DNA of 62,739 bases from NCBI RefSeq assembly GCF_001598555.1, contig NZ_BCZE01000032.1, positions 1-62,739 on the forward strand, given 5' to 3'. Made by a program: the position numbers and the translations under genes. This DNA is from Novosphingobium rosa NBRC 15208. Its GTDB lineage: Bacteria; Pseudomonadota; Alphaproteobacteria; Sphingomonadales; Sphingomonadaceae. The notes below the pieces were generated by a model. The model had not been told where the DNA came from. It saw only the letters and a program-made list of their open reading frames with translations, and did not search any database. Positions 57,683 through 62,739 of this stretch are shown in pieces (the stretch's first letter is position 1; each line of letters begins with the position of its first letter).

Positions 57683-58816
57683 ATGATTCTCTCTGACACA
57701 CAGCAGGCTGTGCAGGAGATGGTGCGGGATTTCGCGCAGCAACGGCTTTACCCCAACGCCCTGCGCTATGAGGCCGATGGTGGCTATCCCTCTGATCTCT
57801 TTCCCGAAATGGCCCAGCTTGGTCTGATGGGCATGACCGCGCCGGAAGGCGCCGGTGGGGCCGGGGTGGATTATGTCAGCTATGCGCTGGCGCTGATCGA
57901 GATTGCCGCGGGGGATGGTGCGCTCTCGACGATCCTGTCGATCCACAACAGCCTGATCGTCTCGGCGCTGCTGCGCTATGGCAATGCCGCGCAGCAGGGG
58001 CGCTTCCTGCCCGACCTGATCGCGGGGCGTTACACCGGCGCCTTCGCCCTGACCGAGACGGATGCCGGATCGGATGCCGCCGCCCTGCGCACCCGCGCCA
58101 CACGGGTGGAAGGCGGCTGGCGGCTGAACGGCGCCAAGCAGTTCATCTCCAACGGGCGTATCGGCAAGCTGGCGATCACCTTTGCGGTCAGCGATCCGGC
58201 GGCGGGCAAGAAGGGCATCAGCGCCTTTCTGGTGCCCACCGACAGCCCCGGCTACGGCGTCGACAAGGTGGAGCACAAGCTGGGCCAGTCCGCATCGGAC
58301 ACCTGCGCCATCCGCTTCGACGACGTTTTCGTGCCCGATGATCTGGTGCTGGGCATGCCGGGCGAGGGCTATCGCATCGCCCTCTCCAATCTTGAGGCCG
58401 GGCGCATCGGCATCGCGGCCCAGAGCATCGGCATGGCGCAGGCCGCTCTGGAGATCGCCATCGCCTATGCGAAAGACCGCAAGAGCTTCGGCCAGCCCAT
58501 CATCGAGCATCAGGCCGTGGGCCATCGCCTCGCCGATCTGGCCGCGAAGCTGGAGGCCGCGCGCCAGTTGGTGCTGCACGCCGCCGCCGTGAAGGATACG
58601 GGCGCCTCCTGCCTGAAGGAAGCCTCGATGGCCAAGCTGGTCGCCTCTGAAACGGCGGAGGCGGTGGTCTCTGGCGCGATCCAGACTTTGGGCGGCTACG
58701 GCTATCTGGAAGAATATCGCGTCGCCAAGATCTATCGCGATGTGCGGGTCTGCCAGATCTACGAGGGCACGTCCGACATTCAGCGCATGGTGATCTCGCG
58801 GGCGCTGGCGGAGTAG
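57683..58816 (+). CDS. Short/branched-chain acyl-CoA dehydrogenase
   Basis: An acyl-CoA dehydrogenase of 377 residues, normal length, with FALTETDAGSDAAALR, YAKDRKSFGQPIIEHQ and the catalytic glutamate in IYEGTSDIQRMVISRAL. LSIHNSLIVSALLRYG and the overall form resemble short/branched-chain enzymes (ACADSB type). It starts an operon that also encodes an HSD10-like dehydrogenase, an enoyl-CoA hydratase and a thiolase, the set needed for isoleucine-derived 2-methylbutyryl-CoA. GGAGAG precedes the ATG. The upstream TetR gene and a small inverted repeat suggest repression in the absence of substrate. Confidence 0.9.
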   Translation: MILSDTQQAVQEMVRDFAQQRLYPNALRYEADGGYPSDLFPEMAQLGLMGMTAPEGAGGAGVDYVSYALALIEIAAGDGALSTILSIHNSLIVSALLRYGNAAQQGRFLPDLIAGRYTGAFALTETDAGSDAAALRTRATRVEGGWRLNGAKQFISNGRIGKLAITFAVSDPAAGKKGISAFLVPTDSPGYGVDKVEHKLGQSASDTCAIRFDDVFVPDDLVLGMPGEGYRIALSNLEAGRIGIAAQSIGMAQAALEIAIAYAKDRKSFGQPIIEHQAVGHRLADLAAKLEAARQLVLHAAAVKDTGASCLKEASMAKLVASETAEAVVSGAIQTLGGYGYLEEYRVAKIYRDVRVCQIYEGTSDIQRMVISRALAE

Positions 58817-58857
58817 TCCGCGCCGCCCCCATAACATCAAAATTCAGGAGAGAATGC

Positions 58858-59625
58858 ATGGATATCAGCGGATTGGCAGCCATCGTCACCGGCGGCGCAT
58901 CGGGCCTAGGCGCGGCGACGGCGGAATTGCTGACCTCGCGCGGCGCGAAGGTCACGCTGTTCGATCTCAATGCCGAGGTCGGTCAGGCCAAGGCGCGGGA
59001 GATCGGCGGGGCTTTCGTGCAGGTGGATGTCACCGATGCCTCCAGCGTCGAACAGGCGATTGCGCAGGCCGAGGCCGCCCATGGCAAGGCGCGCATTCTG
59101 GTCAATTGCGCGGGAATCGCCCCGCCCGCCAAGGTCATCAACCGCGAGGGCGCGCCGCTGCCGCTGGCCAGCTTCGCCAAGATCATCAACATCAATCTGA
59201 TCGGCACCTTCAATGTGCTGTCGCAATTCGCGGCGCGGATTTTCGATGCCGAAACCCTCAATGAGGATGGCGAGCGCGGCATCATCGTGAACACCGCCAG
59301 CGTGGCGGCTTTCGATGGCCAGATCGGCCAGCCCGCCTATGCCGCCAGCAAGGGCGGCGTGGTGGCCATGGCGCTGCCCATCGCCCGCGAATTCGCGCGC
59401 TATGGCATCCGTGTCAACACCATCGCGCCGGGCATTTTCTGGACTCCGATGCTGGCGGGCCTGCCTCAGGAAGCGCAGGATTCGCTGGGCAAGCAGACAC
59501 CCTTTCCCAGCCGCCTTGGCCACCCCGGCGAATATGCCAAAATGGTCGAGGCGATGATCGCCAACCCCATGCTGAACGGCGAAGTCGTCCGTCTGGACGG
59601 CGCGATCCGGCTGGCTGCGAAATGA
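58858..59625 (+). CDS. SDR oxidoreductase, HSD10-like 3-hydroxyacyl-CoA dehydrogenase
   Basis: A short-chain dehydrogenase of 255 residues, a close paralogue of the SDR at 39792. It has TGGASGLGAAT, LVNCAGIAPP, SVAAFDGQIGQPAYAASKGG with the catalytic Tyr and Lys, and the ending VVRLDGAIRLAAK. HSD17B10-type enzymes oxidise 2-methyl-3-hydroxybutyryl-CoA in isoleucine degradation, and the operon context (branched-chain acyl-CoA dehydrogenase, hydratase, thiolase) agrees with that. AGGAGAG precedes the ATG. Its stop overlaps the ATG of the next gene by 4 bases. Confidence 0.92.
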   Translation: MDISGLAAIVTGGASGLGAATAELLTSRGAKVTLFDLNAEVGQAKAREIGGAFVQVDVTDASSVEQAIAQAEAAHGKARILVNCAGIAPPAKVINREGAPLPLASFAKIININLIGTFNVLSQFAARIFDAETLNEDGERGIIVNTASVAAFDGQIGQPAYAASKGGVVAMALPIAREFARYGIRVNTIAPGIFWTPMLAGLPQEAQDSLGKQTPFPSRLGHPGEYAKMVEAMIANPMLNGEVVRLDGAIRLAAK

Positions 59626-60806
59626 GCGCGATCTCCCCCGAGGTGCTGGCGCTGGCCGACCGCGTGGAGGCGTTTGTGCGCAACATCGTGGCGCCCTATG
59701 AGCAGGACGAGCGCCGCGACCACCATGGCGCACCGACCGACGAGCTGGTCTATGAACTGCGCGAAAAGGCGCGCGAGGCCGGCGTGCTCACCCCGCATAT
59801 CCGGCCCGATGGCAGCCATCTCACCCAGCGCGAAACGGCGGTTGTGTTGATCCGCTCCGGTCTCTCGCCGCTCGGCCCGCTGGCCTGCAACACGGCGGCC
59901 CCGGATGAGGGCAATATGTATCTGATCCGCCATGTCGCCAGCCCGGCTTTGCAGGAGCGTTTCCTCAAGCCGCTGGTGGAGGGGCGCACCCGTTCGGCCT
60001 TTTTCATGACCGAGCCTGCCGAGCTGCAGGGCGCGGGGGCCGATCCCTCGATGATGATCACCACCACAAGGCGGGATGGCAATCACTGGGTGGTGAATGG
60101 CAAGAAGTGCTTCATCACCGGGGCGGATGGCGCGGGTGTGGGCATTGTCATGGCGCGGTCCGAGGAAGAGGATGCGCCCGGAGCCTGCATGTTCCTGGTC
60201 GATCTGCCCGATCCGGCGATCACCATCACCGGCGTGCCCAACACCATCGACAATTCCATGCCCGGCAGCCATGCCGAACTGACCATCGAGAACCTGCGCA
60301 TCCCAGCCGACCAGATGCTGGGGCAGGCGGGCGAGGGGTTCAAATATGCGCAGGTGCGCCTCAGCCCGGCGCGGCTCTCGCATTGCATGCGCTGGCTGGG
60401 GGCCTGCATCCGTGCGCAGGAGATCGCCACCGATTACGCCTGCCGCCGCCACGCCTTCGGCAAGCAGCTGATCGAGCATGAGGGCGTGGGCTTCATGCTG
60501 GCCGAGAACCGCATCCTGCTCAAGCAAAGTGAGCTGATGATCGACTGGTGCGCCAGCGTGCTGGACACCGGCGCGCTGGGCGCGGTGGAAAGCTCGATGA
60601 CCAAGGTCTCGGTCTCCGAGGCATTGATGAAGGTGGCCGACAATTGCGTGCAGGCGATGGGCGGCACGGGCGTCACCGACAAGACCATCGTCGAGCAGGT
60701 GTTCCGCGAAATCCGCGCCTTCCGCATCTATGACGGCCCGACCGAGGTCCATAAATGGAGCCTCGCCAAGGCCATCCGCCGTGAATGGAGGCAGGCCCAT
60801 GGCTGA
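59622..60806 (+). CDS. ACAD10/11-type acyl-CoA dehydrogenase
   Basis: An acyl-CoA dehydrogenase-family protein of 394 residues. The FAD/substrate motif is degenerate (MTEPAELQGAGADPSMM), and the C-terminal catalytic position reads IYDGPTEVHKWSLAKAI instead of YEGT. The DGPTEVH form is that of the ACAD10/ACAD11 group and of bacterial relatives that act on phosphorylated 4-hydroxyacyl-CoA. The next gene, overlapping by 8 bases, encodes an APH-family kinase, the other half of the vertebrate ACAD10/11 fusion proteins. It probably turns a 4-phosphooxyacyl-CoA into an unsaturated or rearranged acyl-CoA. Its ATG overlaps the SDR stop. Confidence 0.88.
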   Translation: MSAISPEVLALADRVEAFVRNIVAPYEQDERRDHHGAPTDELVYELREKAREAGVLTPHIRPDGSHLTQRETAVVLIRSGLSPLGPLACNTAAPDEGNMYLIRHVASPALQERFLKPLVEGRTRSAFFMTEPAELQGAGADPSMMITTTRRDGNHWVVNGKKCFITGADGAGVGIVMARSEEEDAPGACMFLVDLPDPAITITGVPNTIDNSMPGSHAELTIENLRIPADQMLGQAGEGFKYAQVRLSPARLSHCMRWLGACIRAQEIATDYACRRHAFGKQLIEHEGVGFMLAENRILLKQSELMIDWCASVLDTGALGAVESSMTKVSVSEALMKVADNCVQAMGGTGVTDKTIVEQVFREIRAFRIYDGPTEVHKWSLAKAIRREWRQAHG

Positions 60807-61860
60807 GGATATCGCCGAAGCCAACACCGGCGCGGGGGAGCTGCGCACCGCGCTGGATGTGGCGGCGCTGGAAGGCTGGCTGGCGGCGCATGTCGCCGGT
60901 TTTGCCGGGCCGCTGACGATCAGTCAGTTCAACGGTGGCCAGTCCAACCCGACCTATCGGCTGGAGACGCCCGGCAAGCGCTATGTGCTGCGCCGCAAGC
61001 CTGCCGGGCCGATCCTCAAAGGTGCGCATGATGTGCTGCGCGAGGCACGGGTGCAGCAGGCTCTGGCCGGCAGCGGCGTGCCGGTGGCGGGCATTCTGGG
61101 GGTCTGTGAGGACGAGGCGGTGATCGGCAGCGCCTTCTATGTGATGGAGATGGTGGAGGGCCGGGTCTTCTGGGACGCGGCTTTCACGCAAGTGCCGCAA
61201 GATCGGCGCGCCGCCTATTATGACGAGATGAACCGCGTGATCGCCGCGCTGCATGGCGTGGACCACGAGGCTGTGGGCCTTGGCGATTACGGCCGCCCCG
61301 GCAATTATTTCGAACGCCAGATCACCCGCTGGACCCGCCAGTACGAAGCTGATGACCTTGCCGGTCGCGATGTCGATATGGATGCTCTGGTGGCATGGCT
61401 GCCCGGCGCCATCCCGGCGGGCGATGAAACCACCATCGTCCATGGCGATTTCCGCTGCGACAACATGATCTTCCACCCCACTGAGCCGCGCATTCTGGCG
61501 GTGCTGGACTGGGAGCTGTCCACGCTGGGCCATCCTCTGGCCGATTTCGCCTATCACGCGATGATGTACCGCATGCCGCCCGATATCGTGGCCGGGCTGG
61601 GCGGCGCCGATCCCGTGGCCTTGGGCCTGCCCACGGAGGCGGAGTACATCGCCACCTATTGCGCCCGCACCGGGCGTGAGCGCATCGCCAATTGGGATTT
61701 CTACATCGCCTTCCAGTTCTTCCGTCTGGCGGCGATCTTTCACGGCATCAAGGGGCGCGTGCTGCGCGGCAATGCCTCCAACGCTCAGGCGGCGGCCCGG
61801 GCGCAGGCCTTCCCCCGCCTGACGCGCCTTGCCCGCGAAGCCATGGAGGCCTGCGCATGA
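60799..61860 (+). CDS. APH-family kinase, ACAD10/11- or LvaA-like
   Basis: An aminoglycoside-phosphotransferase-fold kinase of 353 residues. The ATP lysine region is YVLRRKPAGPILKGAHDVLREA, the catalytic loop is HGDFRCDN with Asp217 and Asn222, and the metal motif is VLDWELSTLGHPLADFA with Asp237. The GGQSNPTYRL N terminus is specific for the subfamily next to ACAD10/11 domains rather than antibiotic resistance enzymes. Related LvaA phosphorylates 4-hydroxyvaleryl-CoA, so a 4-hydroxyacyl-CoA is the likely substrate here. ATG at 60799 has GGAGGC before it and overlaps the dehydrogenase end by 8 bases. Its own stop overlaps the next ATG. Confidence 0.87.
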   Translation: MAEDIAEANTGAGELRTALDVAALEGWLAAHVAGFAGPLTISQFNGGQSNPTYRLETPGKRYVLRRKPAGPILKGAHDVLREARVQQALAGSGVPVAGILGVCEDEAVIGSAFYVMEMVEGRVFWDAAFTQVPQDRRAAYYDEMNRVIAALHGVDHEAVGLGDYGRPGNYFERQITRWTRQYEADDLAGRDVDMDALVAWLPGAIPAGDETTIVHGDFRCDNMIFHPTEPRILAVLDWELSTLGHPLADFAYHAMMYRMPPDIVAGLGGADPVALGLPTEAEYIATYCARTGRERIANWDFYIAFQFFRLAAIFHGIKGRVLRGNASNAQAAARAQAFPRLTRLAREAMEACA

Positions 61861-62651
61861 GCGACCAAACCGTTCTGCTGCGCCGCGATGGCCCGGTTGC
61901 CGTGCTGACGCTCAACCGTCCGGATGCGGGCAACACCGTGAACATGCCTCTGGCGCTGGCGCTGGAACAGGCGGTGGACGATGTGCTGGCCGATCCCGCG
62001 CTGCGCTGCGTGGTGCTGACGGGCGCGGGCAAGCTGTTTTGCGGCGGCGGCGATATCGCCAGCTTTGCGCAGGCGGCGGATGCTTCGGCCTTCCTCTTCG
62101 ATCTGGCCAGCGCGTTGCACCGCTCGGTCAGCAAGCTGGCGCATGGCGGCAAGCCGCTGGTCACGCTGATCAATGGCCCGGCGGCGGGGGCGGGGCTCAG
62201 CCTGGCGCTGCTGGGGGATATCGTTCTTGCCTCCGCCTCGGCGCATTTTACCGCCGCCTATGGTCTGGTCGGGCTGACGCCGGATGGCGGGATGAGCTGG
62301 CTGCTGCCACGCCTCGTCGGCCTGCGCCGCGCTCAGGAGATCATCCTCACCAACCGCCGCATCGGCGCGCAGGAAGCGCAGGCCATCGGTCTGGTCACGC
62401 GCGTGGTTGATGCAGAGGCCCTGCTGGAAGAGGGCATGGCGCTGGCCCACACGCTGGCCACCGGGCCGACAGCGGCTCTGGGCGGGGCGCGCGACTTGCT
62501 CGCCGCCGGTTTCCAGAACGATCTCGACAGCCATCTCGCCCTTGAGGCCAGCCGCATTGCCCGGGCCGGCGCCAGCGATGAGGCGCGCGAAGGCATCGCC
62601 GCCTTCCTCACCCGCCGCAAACCCCAGTTTACCGAAAGGACTCCCTCATGA
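61857..62651 (+). CDS. Enoyl-CoA hydratase/isomerase
   Basis: A crotonase-family protein of 264 residues with LTLNRPDAGNTVN, LFCGGGDIASFAQ for the first oxyanion strand, INGPAAGAGLSLALLGDIVLAS for the second and YGLVGLTPDGGMSWLLPRLVGL, where an aspartate takes the acid position. The TPDGG form is shared with PaaG-like isomerases and with the crotonase at 13973, so isomerase activity is as likely as hydration. Its ATG overlaps the kinase stop by 4 bases and its stop overlaps the thiolase ATG by 4 bases. It belongs to the branched/4-hydroxyacyl-CoA operon. Confidence 0.85.
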   Translation: MSDQTVLLRRDGPVAVLTLNRPDAGNTVNMPLALALEQAVDDVLADPALRCVVLTGAGKLFCGGGDIASFAQAADASAFLFDLASALHRSVSKLAHGGKPLVTLINGPAAGAGLSLALLGDIVLASASAHFTAAYGLVGLTPDGGMSWLLPRLVGLRRAQEIILTNRRIGAQEAQAIGLVTRVVDAEALLEEGMALAHTLATGPTAALGGARDLLAAGFQNDLDSHLALEASRIARAGASDEAREGIAAFLTRRKPQFTERTPS

Positions 62652-62739
62652 GCGAAGCCTATATCGTCGAAGCAGCGCGCACCGCCGGTGGCAAGCGCAA
62701 GGGCGCTCTGGCCGAATGGCATCCCGCCGATATGGCGGG
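62648..62739 (+). CDS. Acetyl-CoA C-acetyltransferase (thiolase), partial
   Basis: Only the first 30 codons are inside the window; the gene runs off the right edge. The start MSEAYIVEAARTAGGKRKGAL and the following EWHPAD match the N terminus of degradative thiolases, where I-V-E-A-x-R-T is strongly conserved. Its ATG overlaps the upstream crotonase stop by 4 bases. In this operon it would cleave the 3-oxoacyl-CoA made by the HSD10-like dehydrogenase. The active-site residues lie beyond the edge, so activity cannot be judged. Confidence 0.8.
   Translation, partial: MSEAYIVEAARTAGGKRKGALAEWHPADMA

Noticed and set aside
60799..61860. Aminoglycoside resistance gene
   Set aside because: The fold is APH, but the GGQSNPTYRL N terminus, the overlap with an ACAD10/11-type gene and the beta-oxidation operon indicate a metabolic acyl-CoA kinase.
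1..62739. Mobile elements, phage genes, tRNA or rRNA genes and CRISPR arrays
   Set aside because: No transposase, integrase, terminal inverted repeats with target duplications, regularly spaced repeats, or RNA-gene sequence was recognised on either strand by eye. Paralogous gene modules explain the similarity seen.

Overview
The window is GC-rich, tightly packed bacterial DNA with no rRNA, tRNA, transposase, phage or CRISPR sequence that I could see. Several TonB-dependent receptors with SPase I signal peptides, class I cytochrome P450s with ferredoxins, a FecI/FecR/FecA cassette, a DUF2239 protein and a very large set of CoA-ester catabolic enzymes point to an alphaproteobacterium of the sphingomonad group, most likely Novosphingobium or a close relative. 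The genus is an inference from gene content, not from a marker gene.

Layout. (1) 1-13.6 kb: two minus-strand catabolic operons separated by a plus-strand EamA transporter. The left one encodes a methylsuccinyl-CoA dehydrogenase-like protein, an enoyl-CoA hydratase, an HSD10-like SDR and a family III CoA-transferase. The right one encodes a paired acyl-CoA dehydrogenase (two subunits), an MDR-family reductase, a mesaconyl-CoA C1-C4 CoA transferase-like protein, a mesaconyl-C4-CoA hydratase-like protein, a further acyl-CoA dehydrogenase and a thiolase. (2) 14-22.5 kb: enoyl-CoA hydratase, MFS transporter, TonB receptor and a CitE-like CoA-ester lyase on the plus strand, then a divergent aldehyde dehydrogenase/TetR pair. 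(3) 22.5-27.4 kb: sulfatase, two different ferredoxins and a CYP101-like P450 on the minus strand, with a divergent TetR regulator. (4) 27.5-30.3 kb: two alpha/beta hydrolases, a DUF2239 protein and a GIY-YIG protein. (5) 30.4-36 kb: ECF sigma factor, FecR anti-sigma, FecA-type receptor and an Nramp Mn/Fe transporter. (6) 36-37.8 kb: an EthD-like protein and a Tat-exported GH1 glycosidase. (7) 37.8-48.8 kb: a ten-gene minus-strand operon running TonB receptor, P450, AraC regulator, aldehyde dehydrogenase, GFA protein, SDR, alcohol dehydrogenase, SDR, enoyl-CoA hydratase, acyl-CoA dehydrogenase, with a divergent acyl-CoA synthetase. (8) 50.5-56.9 kb: a LysR regulator and a complete set of valine-degradation enzymes from isobutyryl-CoA to propionyl-CoA. 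(9) 57-62.7 kb: a TetR regulator and a branched/short-chain acyl-CoA operon that includes a split ACAD10/11-like pair (acyl-CoA dehydrogenase plus APH-family kinase) and ends in a thiolase cut by the window edge.

How it fits together. The region looks like an uptake-to-central-metabolism platform: outer-membrane receptors, MFS/EamA transport, P450 or sulfatase initial attack, alcohol and aldehyde oxidation, CoA activation by ligase or CoA-transferase, then beta-oxidation-like steps. The most interesting inference is that four separate gene products (methylsuccinyl-CoA dehydrogenase, mesaconyl-CoA C1-C4 CoA transferase, mesaconyl-C4-CoA hydratase and a citramalyl-CoA-lyase-like CitE protein) would together convert (2S)-methylsuccinyl-CoA to pyruvate and acetyl-CoA. 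At the DNA level the clearest signals are a duplicated ECF-type promoter before fecR and fecA, a tandem operator between the P450 and its TetR, and a hairpin that buries the sulfatase ribosome-binding site.
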